The position numbers were made by a program, and so were the translations under genes. A stretch of 64,000 nt of DNA from Macrobrachium rosenbergii. Taxonomy: Eukaryota; Arthropoda; Malacostraca; Decapoda; Palaemonidae. This document shows positions 38,637 to 52,616 of this stretch, piece by piece. The notes under the pieces were generated by a model. It was not told where the DNA came from. It did not search any database and was given only the letters and a program-made list of their open reading frames with translations. The first letter of the stretch is position 1. The number at the start of each line of letters is the position of its first letter. The stretch is from NCBI RefSeq assembly GCF_040412425.1, contig NC_089784.1:37253070-37317069 (forward strand). Reading direction: 5' to 3'.

Positions 38637-39856
38637 ACTTTTTAAACCACATAATTCCGGTGGGAATAAGTCAAAATCGGAGGGTCTGGAACATACCTCA
38701 ATATTATTTCACAATATCGGTACAATGTTCCACACCGTAACCTAAATTCTTTTGAAACGAATGACTGATTTCATAAGTCCTTCAACGTATTCATGAAATG
38801 ACCTGGCATGATCAGTGCAACCACATCTGTCTCGGTAAAAAAGAAAAAATTCGCATATGCCAAAGAAATGCCAAAGAAGAAGTTACCGATGTCTATGGTA
38901 TTAATTTTTTTGTTTCTAACTAATGTAAAAGGTACTTGATTTATCCTATTAGGCTTTCAAGGGGGCGAAAGCTCTCTTTGCTGATGAAATATATTCGATT
39001 TTTGCTACAAAACTGAAATAAGTATGCTATCTTAGGGAGGATCCACTGGGACAGCTTGTAGGCCGTGATCAAGTGACTGTTTGGAGTCATCTTAAAATCT
39101 AATATTTTGTCTTGAAGAAAATTTTTTAAGATTTCCCAAACACACCAAAAACGCAATTTGCAGTTTCTGATTTCCATGAATTCCGAGAACATCTACCTAA
39201 GCGATTATACTAAAACAATTGTACATGAACGACATATAAAGTCATTTATCATAATTTATCCCTTCCGTTCTAAAAATACAAAATAATCTACTTGCACATC
39301 ATCATCACAGTCCACTCATCCATTTGCTGAAAATAATAGCTCAAAATTGAAACCGTTTGCGCAACCCACCCTTCCTTTTTGGAGATTGTAAGTAAAATGT
39401 AATAAACAACCTTTACCCTATAAATTTTCAGTAGAATCTTATCAAAGAAAAGACCACCTCTTTCCATACCTGTACAGTTATAAATAAAAAATATCCTTTT
39501 AACCCAGCTTCTTCTTCCTAAGAATCTAGGGTGAAATGCAATAACAAAAAATCTTGTTATTCTCTTTTTCTCAGCCCAGCCAGAGGGGACCACTTCTAAA
39601 ACTGGCTTATTGGTTTAGCGTTCATTATTTAAAGCTACTCCTCGCCATCTCTAGTTTACGATGGTATTGTTTAGTCTGGAACCGAGGTGCGGAATAACAT
39701 TGGGAGTGAGGTCTCTGGTACTAGCAATAAGGGAGTAACGGGAATACGGAACCGAAGATTACCGACCTTACAGTTTCAAGCTAGGACACACCATGCACGT
39801 CCCTCCTAATGCGGTTATATAAACCGAGTTACGCATTCCAGGCTCAGAAGTGCTGA

Positions 39857-39859
<3 letters not shown>
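38637..39859. other. Unique DNA, no gene recognised
   Basis: Contains the second copy of the 75-bp segment (38762-38834). The minus frames 38941-39192 and 39288-39593 (83 and 101 codons) lack recognisable domains. Confidence 0.45.

Positions 39860-39926
<67 letters not shown>
39860..39926. repeat. (GA)n microsatellite
   Basis: About 33 GA units. Confidence 0.97.
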
Positions 39927-39929
<3 letters not shown>

Positions 39930-41640
39930 TGAAAACAAAGAGAGACAAAGCAATGGAAAGCACAAAAATCAAATAATCAACGAAATAGCAGAAAACAAAC
40001 AACGGAGAGTGAATGAATGCAGAAAATGGAGATGAAGGTTCCCAGAAACAAAAGGGAGACGGATACAAGGGTCAAGAGAAGGGAAAAGAAAAAGAGTAAC
40101 TAAACCAATTTTCTCACGGCAATAAAAGACAAATTCTGTATACGCCATTTACAAGAGCAGAGGAAGATCCCAGAGTGTCGTTTGATAGCCAATTTCCCCA
40201 AATGGTCTTTGTCCCACCCGGCCTCGCCACAGGAAAATCACGTTGCACAGAAACATGTCTGCGAGTTTGTGCCTACTGGACCTATGGGCATCAGGTTAAT
40301 GAGAAGAATGGTAATAAGATGTACATTAATGTATACAATTAATCTCCAAATGCATATTTGTCAGAACTTAAAGAAATAAGACTTCAGCAGCGAAAAAAAT
40401 CGATGAAGTGCTATGTTTTATTTACATTTTTTTAGCTCATTTTCCTACCTGAACGTTTTAATATTCTGTCTAGTGACCGAGCGTTGCAGCATCAAAGATT
40501 CTAAACAAACAACAAGCCTAAAGCTATGGTCTACAATAACTACGAATACATTTCGTGTATAATAAAACTTAGAATTATCTTTCAACATCTGTAAAAGCTT
40601 TTCATCTAAAATATAATAACTGTACAAACCATCAAATCTAAACTTGAAGTGAAATCATATATCATATTCATGTTTAACTGAAATGGAATATAGCTCTAAA
40701 ATATTATCAACTCTCAATATAACATTGAATACACCTCTTCAACAAGACAGGAAAATAATCAGAAATAATACAACAATGGAATTAAATTTCAAAGCTAAAT
40801 ATTTTTCTTTGGAATTTTATAAACATATTTTGCAAAGCAGTTACAAGTAAGGAATCGTAGCATTTATCTCTGGAATCGGAGAAAAGCAAAGCATAAACAA
40901 AGGAAGATACAAATACTACAAATGAAGCAGCGACACATTTCACAACATTCGTTCTCCGACATGGGTAGACAAGTTTGCAATTCAATGGCCATGATTTCCT
41001 GGTGTTACTAAAAATGAAAAAAACACATCTTTCCGAACAAAATGTTTGACACATCTTTTAAAAAAAGTATAAATAGCAATTTCACATGAGGGCCTCATTA
41101 TCATCAAGGATGAAATAAAGAAGAAAATCGAGAAACTGCAGTAAGGGTTCCGCCCAGTAGAAGGATGCAAATGAATATGAGAGAGAAAGATGAGCTTCAT
41201 CCGGGAAAAACACCCTATCTGTACGAACACGAGACTGATCGAAACTAAACTGGATCCGCAGAGCTCCCGGAGGTGTTCTAGTAGAAGACCGGAAATTACT
41301 TCAGAAGAAAAGAGCGAGTCATGCTCCTAAAGTCTCGGCCCCATAAACTTAATAAAAAGTAATATTTTGATAATTTGGAAGCAAAAGATACAAGGTACAC
41401 TTCACCCATGTACAGATACAAGTACTTCCGCGGTCAAGACTGAATTTCAAAGGAGGGATGTATTATACAATACAGAAGGAAGTGTTGTGAAACGAGCTTT
41501 CATACCAGGAGCAATATTACGCTCAGAGACTGAAGTGTGGACGAGCTTGACGAGTGTTCTTGCACAAAGAGTGAACTGAAACAATTTTTTTTTTTCAGTT
41601 CAGCTGCTTTGTTTATGTGTAGCACCATATATAGAAAATA
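39927..41640. other. Unique DNA, no gene recognised
   Basis: About 1.7 kb with low repeat content. The 90- and 82-codon minus frames at 40782-41054 and 40982-41230 show no motif I recognise. Confidence 0.45.
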
Positions 41641-42130
41641 AGGGTATCGACTAAACCGTGTTGTGTCCAAGAATAAGGGAGTGTTGTTCATTTGTCTCAA
41701 ATGTAAACCAGATAGGGGGGGAGGAGGACAAAAAAAAAAAAAAAAAAGGAAAAAAAGCCAGGATAAGATATGAATGTTATTACTGGTTTCATAAGAAGTG
41801 TGATTTGACTGGTATTAGTGATGATAATTACAAAGTTACAGAGGTCATTTAGTGGTACATTAATATGTTAGGCAAAGTGTTGGAAAACCTGTGTTAGAAG
41901 ATATTATCAAGTCATGAGACAGGTTTGCTGAACTTCAAACTGATTATTTCCCGGAGAATAAAATTCTGGAAAATGGCCATGAACAAGATGACGGCTTCTG
42001 TTATGGAAAAGGTAACCTGTGCAAACAACGTTATGACAGTTGATAATTGTTGAAAGAGGTCCACTTTTAATGTCAATTTTGTTAATCCTGTGCAAACTGA
42101 AACCAAAAACATGAGCTGTAATTTCTACAG
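41641..42130 (+). pseudogene. Possible decayed zinc-finger (PHD-like) retroelement ORF1
   Basis: One frame gives SKNKGVLFICLKCKPD. After an A-rich run and a frame change, ARIRYECYYWFHKKC and TGISDDNYKV follow at about 41757-41840. The C-x2-C and C-x4-H-x2-C pattern with WFH is PHD-like; PHD-like fingers occur in some LINE ORF1 proteins. Downstream FAELQTDYFPENKILE could be a coiled-coil remnant. Stops and poly-A runs make it non-functional. The identification is tentative. Confidence 0.35.
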
Positions 42131-43540
42131 TGAGGGAAAAAACTAATCTTTAGTCTATTGCCGATGAAAAAAAAAAAGGTCAAACCCGCAACAGATGGGA
42201 CTGCCCATCTTATTCAAAAATATGATCATGAAAGTCGGAAGGCTTTCCATGATCATGGCGACATTGGTACGTAACATATGTGCTGGCCTGCTTTTACTGT
42301 CATAGATATTATGGTCATAGATAAGAAGGAATGTGAGGTCAAATAAAAAAAAAAAAGACAGAATTTCTGGCAACTGTGGGAAAAGAAATGACTCATTTCG
42401 AATTTTATCAAGTGTATCATCTACGTAAGATAAAAAAAAAAAAAAAAACAAGACACTGAACAAAAGGTGATTTGAGGAATTTTCAGAATGTTGATATTTA
42501 AACTGTGTCAGCCAGAAATACATCATCCCGTATTGTCCGCTAATTTCCAAGTGAGGAATGGAATATGTGATTCAGGCGTAAACCCAAGCACTGGGAATTT
42601 CTAAGCGAGTGTTTGCGTCTTATTTCTGGAAGTTTACAACTGTTGGAATCTAAGGAAATATGAATATGTGCCCTATGATGAAAGATATGAATTTTCTGTC
42701 AGGAATAGAATTTTCTGTTGATGAAGTGTTTAGAATTTTCTGTTGATGAAGTGTTAAAGTGAGTTTTTAACAACTAGTATGGGATATGCGATGTGATTCT
42801 CCGAGTGTTTTTACAAACACTTTTATGTTAAAAATGACCGTGTGGGCCTGCAGAGAGCATTTGGTGAAGTGGGACCAGATGAAAAAGCCTACAACAATGA
42901 CAGTAACAAATAACAAATCTGACTTCAGGACAAAACATTTTTGAGGTACTAAAAACATTTAGTGATGGAAGGAATGGAAGAAATGTGTAATATGGCAAAT
43001 AATAGGTCATCAATAGTGAATAATAATGGCATTCATAGTAATCAAGAGGCCGAAGAAAAAAATAGGTATTTATGGGAAAAAGAGGTAAAAGAGGTAATTC
43101 CCTATGCCAAATGTTCGTATCTTAGGTTGATTTCTAAAGATAAAGGTATGAGAAATGAAAGAGCCTGATTGATTAAAAAAAATACGGAATGGAGTAATCG
43201 GTACAGTAAAAAAAATCGAAGGTATTTAAATTAATTCTTCGCCTGATGCCCACAGAGCATAATCCTTCGACTAGAATGCGGTATTTTCTTCCAAGTTTCG
43301 AAGATGATAAGAGAACAGAACTGATTACAAACATTTCTGGTAAAGTGACAGGAATTCTTGTCTGCAGACACCATTTAAAAGCAGCACTGTGAGCACAATA
43401 TTAACATTACTCCTTTACACTGTGACTGCCAGTAAAAATGATAGATCTCCTTTAACGACTTCATATAACTGAAGTCTTAATGGATTACACGACTAGGGTC
43501 AAGAAGAAGAATGCCGAGGAACTATGCCCTCATTACTTTA
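42131..43540. other. Mostly unique DNA, possible retroelement debris
   Basis: Several poly-A runs (42167-42178, 42343-42357, 42430-42448). A perfect 25-bp tandem duplication (TAGAATTTTCTGTTGATGAA...) lies at 42706-42755. The 68-codon frame 42962-43168 is charged but unrecognised. Confidence 0.4.
42706..42755. repeat. Perfect 25-bp tandem duplication
   Basis: Copies at 42706-42730 and 42731-42755 are identical. Confidence 0.9.
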
Positions 43541-43543
43541 GTT

Positions 43544-43574
<31 letters not shown>

Positions 43575-43652
43575 TGTTCTCAACTTCCACATTTTTGTCT
43601 CTATTTCGATCTCTAAGTATCTTCTAATTCTTCAATTTTTGCTTCTTCACTG

Positions 43653-43723
<71 letters not shown>

Positions 43724-43801
43724 GTTCTCAACTTCCACATTTTTGTCTCTTCTTCGATCTCTAAATATCTTCTGATTCCTCAATTTTTGCTTCTTCACCG
43801 T

Positions 43802-43868
<67 letters not shown>

Positions 43869-44640
43869 ACGATGAGCACAGTCGTTGCAGCGACAGTTTA
43901 CATAAATCTATCTAGCTTTCATTCTTCCAGTTTCCAACTCTTGTGCTTGATCTCTGTTTCTCATGCTATTACCCGTTGGATCATTCTATCTCCATTTCTC
44001 TTTATATATTTACTAATATCTCTCTTTCTTCTATACATTCTCCTTTTTTATCAACATTCTCTCCCATTCTCCTCTCCACGCCTCTTTCGATGCCTGTTTA
44101 TAGTGTTTATTATTTTTTCCCTTTCTCAATTTCTATGTCAGTCTCTCTCGATCTCTCAGTCATCGTATATCCCTCTTCCGATTATTCTTCATTATCGATC
44201 TCTCCACCTGTCTCATTCTATCTCCTCCTCTGCTTCCATTTCCCTTTCTCGGTCTCTCAAAATGTGCATTTTCCCGTTCTGGTTTTCTGCTATCTCTTTC
44301 GGTCTGCCTTTCTACATGTCGCCTAGTTTTCACATTTCAACATCTCTGTCTCTATCTCGATCCACCAATTTAACACGAATCCTTTCCTGATTGTTACTCT
44401 GTCTGTCTGTCTCTCACTCAGGTTCGAGATCTGTCACGTTCTTGATCTGCCAAACCGTTTTATTCCTCTGCTGATTGTTCTTCATTTCCTATCTCTTTTT
44501 TGATCTCGCAGTTCTCTCATCATCTCCCTTCTTTTGCTTCTTTCTTATAAATTTTCTCTCTCATCATCTCCCTTCTTTTGCTTCTTATAAATTATCTCTA
44601 TCTCACTCTTTTACTTACTAAGGTCCCATCGTTCTCTCCT
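43541..44640. repeat. Pyrimidine-rich block: duplicated 85-bp unit between (CT)n tracts, then degenerate CT DNA
   Basis: CT tracts at 43543-43570, 43655-43720 and 43803-43864 flank two similar units (43571-43654 and 43721-43802), each with ATGTTCTCAACTTCCACATT and CAATTTTTGCTTCTTCAC. The 172- and 127-codon frames downstream are translations of TCTC-rich degenerate sequence. A small duplication (TCATCATCTCCCTTCTTTTG) occurs near 44515 and 44562. Confidence 0.85.
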
Positions 44641-44751
44641 TCCTCCTAAACATCCAACCAACTTTCAACTAAGTGAGCCTGATCAAGGCGACAACACTAC
44701 GATTACCTGAGGCAGTTTAATGACTCACAGGAGGCTCGAGTTGCTAGTCCA

Positions 44752-45007
<256 letters not shown>

Positions 45008-45618
45008 CAAGAGAATGGATAGGGTGGTTAAGAAGAAAGTGAACAACAAAAACAAAGACGAGGAATAAGAACTGAGAAGAAAAGGTAGGTATGAACTTCA
45101 AGGAAAAATGATTAATGGCCAAATGGATCCCAGAATAAAAGATGCAACTTGAAAGATGCTGTCTGAAGTGAGGCAGTCCTGAGTAACTATTTTGAAGATT
45201 TGGTGGATGTGGAAGTAAAAGAGAGGCAAACCAAAATGATGCAAAGGTGAAAAATGTTAGTGTAAGCTTCAGAACTGACTGCTGAGGATGCCATGGGGGC
45301 TAATTATGAGGCTGAATAATAAAAAGACACTGCGAATTGATGGGATTAAAAGACAGATGCTTTGATATTGTATTAATAATTTGAATAATTGGCTAATCAA
45401 GGTTTGTAAGGCATGCCAAGATAAGAGAAAGGTTCAGAAGGAACGGGTGAGAGGAATAATTGTCTCTCTGGAGAGGTGAAAAAGGCAACTAAAAATTATA
45501 CGAGAATGACAATCATTACTTAAATGGCCAGAAAGGTATACTGTAGGATTCTGAGTGAGAAAGCAACGCCGGTGCCAGAAGGATCTATGGGGAAAGAACT
45601 CCGGAGTACTGACAACGA

Positions 45619-45621
<3 letters not shown>

Positions 45622-45687
<66 letters not shown>
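45622..45687. repeat. (GT)n microsatellite inside the LINE RT
   Basis: About 33 GT units starting at the codons for the conserved EQCGF segment; RT similarity resumes right after it as DQVLFL. Confidence 0.95.
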
Positions 45688-45690
<3 letters not shown>

Positions 45691-46139
45691 ATCAAGTGTT
45701 ATTTTTAAGTAGTTTTTGAGGAATTTGAAAGTAAATGGAAACAGCTGTATATAACATACATGGGCCTTGAGAATGTTTGATAGCGTTGTGGAGTATGCTG
45801 AAGATGTGTATTAAAGAAAGTAAGTTGTTGAAAAGATTAAAAATTTAAATAAATTCACCATAGCATGCATTTGAATATGTAGATAGGAGAGAAACTGGTT
45901 TGGCGAACAAATGGGTCTGAGACAAGATTTTGTAATGGCAATGTGATTGTTCAATATCTCTATGAATGGAGCGAAATGAGAACATGGAGAAAGGAAAATG
46001 GATATATGGGCTGAATTATAAACGAAGAAAACGAGCGGGAATGGAGTGTGGAGAGGTTGATGTTTACAACAGATACACTAGTATTTGAATGGTAAAAAAA
46101 ATGAATAAACTACTGAAAGACTTGAAAAAAGCTTGTAAG

Positions 46140-46245
46140 AGGTGAAAAAAAGGAAATGTTTGTAAGAGGTGAAAGAGAGTTGGAAAATGTTTTATAAGAG
46201 GAGAAAGAGAATTGGAAATTGTTTGTAAGAGGAGAAAGGTGAGAA
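46140..46245. repeat. Short degenerate tandem repeat within the LINE
   Basis: The words GTTTGTAAGAGG(T/A)GAAA and AGAGTTGGAAA recur about every 35-40 bp, three to four times. Confidence 0.6.
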
Positions 46246-47055
46246 TAAATGTAAGATTAATAAATTATGAGGACTAATGGAGCCCTAGAAAATGGGCTTA
46301 TGAAAGTTGATGTGGATGGTGAAAACATGAAAGCGCTTGAATTGTATAGGCACTTGATAGTGAGTATATGGTAAAGACCAGAGAAATCTAATTCACAGAA
46401 TAGGTGAAGCAAGGAAGAAGAATGGTGTGGTCAAAAGGTTTGGAAGAGATTCAGAGTGAATACGGAAGCCAAGGTGCGGCTGTATACGGCGATGATTGAA
46501 CCAACTCTCGTTGTAGAGATACAATGAGGATAATAAATGCGAACGAAGGAAAAAGTTGAGATTATTAAGACAACGTGTCTGTAAATATATGTGGCAAAGG
46601 AAGAGAGAAATGGGAGAAAAACGTTAAAATTGGGTGAAAAGGAAAAAAAAGTTAGCGTGGGTGACATGATAGATCAGAGGGTTTGAGACAGAATGGATGA
46701 TGATCAGAAAAAAATTGTCATTCAAAATTGTTAGGCGAACGGAGGAAAGGAAGGTCAAAGAAGGCCACTAAAAAGCTGGAAACATGAGCTAAAAGAGGTT
46801 CGACGAAGTACGGGCTATAATATCCAAGAAAAGCAAGGGTGCAAGCAACGTAGAGCTGAATGGCAGAGGGTGTAAGAGAGTTCAACGTTTTGATGTAGGA
46901 TACATCTAGTGATGTGTAAGATTTCGGCAATTAAAGTATGAATGTGGCGGTAACCGTTCTGTTCTTTTACCTCTCGAGTCACCTGTTAGGGAATGCTCGT
47001 ATAATTGACATATGACATACAGATATCCCTGAGGATGGGGATTATAAAGGAACAG

Positions 47056-47477
47056 ATGCACCTGAAATACAATACAGTTGAAGAATTAATGGACCTACCA
47101 AAACAAAGGTAAATCTTTGAGAAGTTTTACTAAAGATTAGGCCCAACTGGTTCGGAAATAGGGGGGAGTCAATTAAAAGATTACACGGGAAAAGACTGAC
47201 CACCAAAAATTACCTTGGAATGAATAAGCTGATTACATATGTTTATAAATGTACAACACTTAATATATTCTCTTTTTGGTAAACAATAAAAATGTTTGCA
47301 AAATGAACATTTTCCAAAAACTATTAAACATACGAATGCATAGAAAATATATATAAGGTAACTAATTAGTAATTAAGTCAGTGAGTTTATCTTTAAGGTC
47401 ATTCTTGAACATTTTACTAATACAGGGGTCCAAATAATATATGCCAGGGCTAAGGTTAAAATTACAGCTGGAAGTAA
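47056..47477. other. Spacer between the inverted LINE tails
   Basis: AT-rich DNA, no gene recognised. Confidence 0.5.

Positions 47478-47955
<478 letters not shown>

Positions 47956-48041
<86 letters not shown>
47956..48041. repeat. (TA)n microsatellite
   Basis: About 42 TA units. Confidence 0.97.
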
Positions 48042-48043
<2 letters not shown>

Positions 48044-48287
48044 AGAGATGGCTACAGACGTCGCTACTCTTCCGATCAACCCCTGTATTTTGAGATAAGG
48101 TTGTTAGCCTTTATACCCTTTTCAGAACTGTTAACAGCTCACTGCGGACAACTCAGTGCTATGCACCAACTTTACTGATTAGCTCAGGAAAGGTACAGTG
48201 GGTTTCACTGGAACAAACACATACTGCTCCGTCTCTGAGCTAGGCCTAATTGCAAGAAGGGTATGTATAATAATTTTAAGAAAAAAA

Positions 48288-48318
48288 AATATATATATAT
48301 ACACATATACTGTATATG

Positions 48319-48413
<95 letters not shown>
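48288..48413. repeat. (TA)n tracts
   Basis: TA blocks separated by CACATATACTGTATATG and CATA. Confidence 0.95.
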
Positions 48414-48415
<2 letters not shown>

Positions 48416-49095
48416 AATACGATTTATCAACTAAAGGGTTTATGGTAGAATAGCCGTCTCGTTTTTTTTATTCTGCAGCCGCTTGCTGGTCAGGGAAGCG
48501 TGAATGTTGATAAATATGCATAAAGTAAATGAACATGCAGTATAACTCATTTTCCTTGAAATAACAAAGGTGTCAGCAGAGCAGACGATGAATACAAAAG
48601 ACATAGAGAAAGACGAAGATGACCAAAAAAGAAAAAAAATCCAAGAAAGGTAATCATGGTCCAGCATAAACACATGCAACACTTTCATAAAGAAATCCAC
48701 GAAGTTTACATCACGGACTGTTGTGAATTCTGCGAACTAGTTTACCCATTTAACTCGCGTCTGGTGTCGCTAACTTTCTATCCTCTATTTTTTCCCCTTT
48801 GCCTTTACTGAATTAAGAACCAGGGACGAACGGACAAAAAAAAAAAAAAGAAAAAGAAAAAGGAAAAAATTCCTTTTCCCTCAAGTTAACTCCTGGTTCT
48901 GCCTCTTCATCCCCAAAGTTCACTGTCTTTGTGTGTGCGTCTGTCCGTCTTTCTCCGTCTCCGTCTTCTTCTTGCAAGACATGTGCCTGGCCTACCATGT
49001 CATTTAATTGTCTCAAGATTCATCGAAGACTTCTCTAAAGTCCCAAGGGTTCTCTCTGCTGAATTAATTTCGCCCGATTCCTTTCTGAGTTCTCT

Positions 49096-49096
<1 letters not shown>
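48414..49096. other. Unique DNA, no gene recognised
   Basis: No frame with a recognisable domain. A-rich run at 48836-48870. Confidence 0.45.

Positions 49097-49168
<72 letters not shown>
49097..49168. repeat. (CT)n microsatellite
   Basis: About 36 CT units. Confidence 0.97.
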
Positions 49169-49171
<3 letters not shown>

Positions 49172-52100
49172 CTCATATCATTCTCCTTTACAGTAATTCT
49201 TGCAATTTCTTTCTTCTCCTTCACAGCAATTCACGTAATTTCTTTATTACCTACTATTCTTGACATATTTTTTCATCGATCATTCTCCTCGTCCTTTTCT
49301 CTCTTTCTTTTCTGCTTCATGCATATTTAATTGTACTTTTCTTATTATTTTCCCCTTTCTTATCATTCTAACGCACATTAGATATTTCCCTTTATCGTTC
49401 CGTATTGCCTGCTTCTAATCGTGTACTTGTTTCACTCTTTCTCTGGTCCTCGTTTTTCTTTTATTTTATTAGTGGGTCCAGCCATATTCCCTCCTTCATT
49501 GGGCTGTTATCTCCTTATCACTTTTGTTTCTGTTCACATCATTATTTTTTATGGAACAAAAGGACATTTCACATCTTTTTTCCTTCCTCTCTAAGGCAAG
49601 CCCTCCAAGCGCTGTCCGTAAGGAGCGACATGTACATAATATCGTTGACAAGGCAAACATTCCTGAAAGAGAAAAAGAAGAGGAAAAAGAAGAGGCAGAA
49701 GTAGAGGATGGGAAGGAGGAATGAAGGGGAGAGGAGGAGGAGAGGGGACATTACCTCATTAAAAATCCTCCCTCTTCTTTTTCTGTTCCTTTATCTTTAC
49801 ACGATTATTTTTTTTTCTAGTTTGCCTTCCCCCTACCACGGAGGAGGCCCCTATTCGCTTCACGTATATTTTCGTTATTTGTTCAAGGAACTCTGGTGAT
49901 GAAGAGTGTATCCATTCTTTTCCTTAGGTCCTTCCGTCGTCTTTCCAGGGCTCAGGAAAAATTTTTCAAAAAAGAATATACGAAAATATACGTAAGTTCT
50001 CTAGCTTGCTTTGTTTCCTAAAAGTCAGTTATAGCGTCCTCTTCCCTTGATCTACTCTTTCTCGTGGACAGCTGATAAGAAACAAAATAGGAAGCATATG
50101 CACCAAGACAATGTCATTACATCATCAAAATTCCCCTCCAACCTTTCCCTCAACTGTCAACAATGTGTGTGTCTGAGTCCTGCACGGCATGATGTCATGG
50201 CACTTTAATTTCTACTTCACCTCGTCAGGGTTATTATTTTCCACCCTGAACACTAGCCATAATCAGCTGGGTACTCGAAGAGAGATGTACGTCTACAGTT
50301 CATGTTCTCCATGACTGCTTCAGGATTATACAGGCTAGGGGAAAGTGCATACCAATGTCATTATAAATCTAATAACTGCTCTACATTTTGCTGCCTTAAA
50401 GACTTCAAGGAGACCCTATGAACTTTGATGTTCTGTATTAAAAATCAAGTCTTTAAAAAATCTGATTTCGCTGTATTGTTATCATACTGGCATCCCGCTT
50501 TCCTGTGTAGCAATAAAGTGATTTCACTGTACCTGATATTCATTCTGTGTATATTCCGCAACATGCCTTCTCTGCTTTCTCAAACATGATAAGTTCAAAA
50601 AATACTCACGTTTTTCAAACAGACGACCTATGTGTGATTAATGTCATCCCTTCACGACTCCTCAAGCAGTTTGCTGATGAGTAGCCCAAGTATGTCGGTT
50701 CTACCTCCACCGTGGCAGCACATTCTTTATTATCTTGTTCCAAGTATGTGTGTTCACTACAATCCTCCAGGTACTGTCTAGTTGCTGTTAACTTCCTTGA
50801 GGTGTTAGGTGCGAGCATCTTATCATCTCTATTTCCCTGACAGCTATCTAACTATATCGGGAATATATATGAAGCTTTTGCCAATTCTCCTTGGCATTTC
50901 CATAGCTTCCAGCAAGCCTGGCAGAAGTCTCATCTTTAAGAAAACTCTTCACTTGTAATTTACTACTTCTGGTTACTCTACAAATACTTCTTGAGGATTT
51001 TTCTCAAGAGGTACTTGTTTTCATGCAGCATTCCTTTCCTTGGTTGTATATTACAAGTCAAGATTCACATACACTGAAAGGATATGAAGTACTTGTGCGT
51101 CGCTTAATGTGATCACTCCTTCCTTTCATTCACTTTGAAACTAAGGAAATCTGCCACTTTCAGTATTTGGTAAACTTATATGTTGTATCTGTGCTCAAGA
51201 GGGAACGTTTGCTGTCACTATCACTTCAGTCTTTATCTTTTAATTTATTTCAAAATTTCAACGTTATATTTGTACTGATTTTTCCATCTGGATCTTCCGG
51301 CCAAAGAGGGATGATCTATTAAATAGTTTTTTTTATCGGTTGAGTGAAGATTATCCCGTTCAGGCTCTCCCCCCCCCCACCTTTTCTTTTCTTGATTTGG
51401 TGGTATTTATTTTCGTGGAACATTGATCACTCACGTCTTTTAATTTTATCTCTCATCACACTCCGTTGCAATCCGCAACAATCCATTCACAGCCACAAAC
51501 CTTGTCCACTGCCTCTATCAACACGGTCTTCAATGTAATGATCTCTTTTCAGTCTTTCTTGTTCCGGGATCAGACACGTGTCTTTTCCGTTATATGAATA
51601 TGGATAATCACAAGATTTATCATTTTTCCCTCATCACTGTTAGAGACAGGATTCATATGCTTTTGTTCACTAGTTATCTGAGTACCCATAAAACTACGCG
51701 AGTTTAGGTATAGTGCTTGGTAACAGAACCAATGGGAAAAATAAAGGAAATGCGGAAATGGTTCTCTAATTTCAGGAAAAAGTTCTTCAAAAATTGAAGA
51801 ACCAATCATTTTGTTCAGTGGGCAATTTCCCTGGGGTCCAAAAAAACACTTATCTAATAATTATCTATATCTGTATTCTATCACATGATATGTTCCCTAA
51901 TAGGAATATTTAAGCTCCAAAACAGATACGAATGAATTCATTTTTGAGAGACTGAGGTTGTTCTTCAGGTAAATTCAAGAGGGTAACTGGCCTAGTGTAA
52001 AAAAAAAGTTTTAGCTTCATAAATGACGTGACTAAACCATAGTCTAGTGGATTACTTATCTCTACCTTGCCGTTTTACAACACTAAACAATAAGGACAAC

Positions 52101-52616
52101 AGCATTAAAACTAATAGCCTAAAGTTTTGGAGGCTTACTTCTGTACTTTTTGAAAATATTCAAACGTTAGAGCTACAAATCCCATAAAGAAGACAGTGAA
52201 ACAGAAGCTGGCCATTAACGCGTGTACCTCCCATCCCATATCTCGGAACTGGATATTGCCAATTTTCATAATTTCCTGCGACTAATTGGAAATTATCGTT
52301 AAAGCCTACTTCGACTTTCGCATTTCGGACCTCTTCCAAATTTAAAAGTCTGTTTTTTTCTATTTAATGTAAATGACTATTAGGGGTTAGGGTGTGAATT
52401 CTGGGCAATTTAATTTTGTTTTAATGGGTTAGTAGGAAAATAATGATAATAATAATAATCTATAATTTACCTGTTATTAAATGACTACTTGGAGTTAGGG
52501 TGTGAATTCTGGGTAATTTCATTTTTTTTATAATGACCTTGTATGAAAATATAATGTATATACCATACAGTTGTTGTATCTCATTCCGTTAAATTGCTCG
52601 CAAAGTACAAGTCTGA
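49169..52616. other. Longest repeat-poor stretch; no gene recognised
   Basis: Pyrimidine-rich at first (49170-49900), then mixed. The minus frame 50615-50818 (67 codons) is followed on that strand by AACGTGAGTAT, which fits a 5' splice site, but a stop intervenes. A direct duplication (TTAGGGTGTGAATTCTGGG with flanks) lies at about 52365-52418 and 52482-52530. If the window has a host exon, this is a reasonable place to look. Confidence 0.4.

Larger units (their letters stand above)
45180..47055 (+). pseudogene. Decayed LINE ORF2 reverse transcriptase and 3' end
   Basis: Fragments appear in the correct order across changing frames. NYFEDLVDVEVKERQ lies near 45186. At 45300-45478 the frame reads LNNKKTLRIDGIKRQML and NNWLIKVCKACQDKRKVQKE, then RVRGIIVSLER. 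ARKVYCRILSEK with NEQC lies near 45524-45622, and FEEFESKWKQLYITYMGLEN near 45715. GLRQDFVMAM.LFNISMNGA lies near 45914 (the GLRQGCVMSPWLFN motif). At 46450-46900 are KVRLYTAMIEPT and the RMDD ... GKEGQRRPLKSW region. A (GT)n tract lies inside. These are standard LINE RT landmarks. Many stops; endonuclease not found. The 3' part recurs inverted at 47478-47957. Confidence 0.8.

Noticed and set aside
43872..44390. 172-codon and 127-codon S/L/F-rich frames
   Set aside because: They are translations of degenerate CT-rich DNA. A hydrophobic, serine-rich look is expected from TCTC/TTCT composition and there is no domain.
50615..50818. Host exon with splice donor (AACGTGAGTAT on the minus strand)
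   Set aside because: A stop codon lies between the open frame and the donor, and no acceptor or homology supports it.
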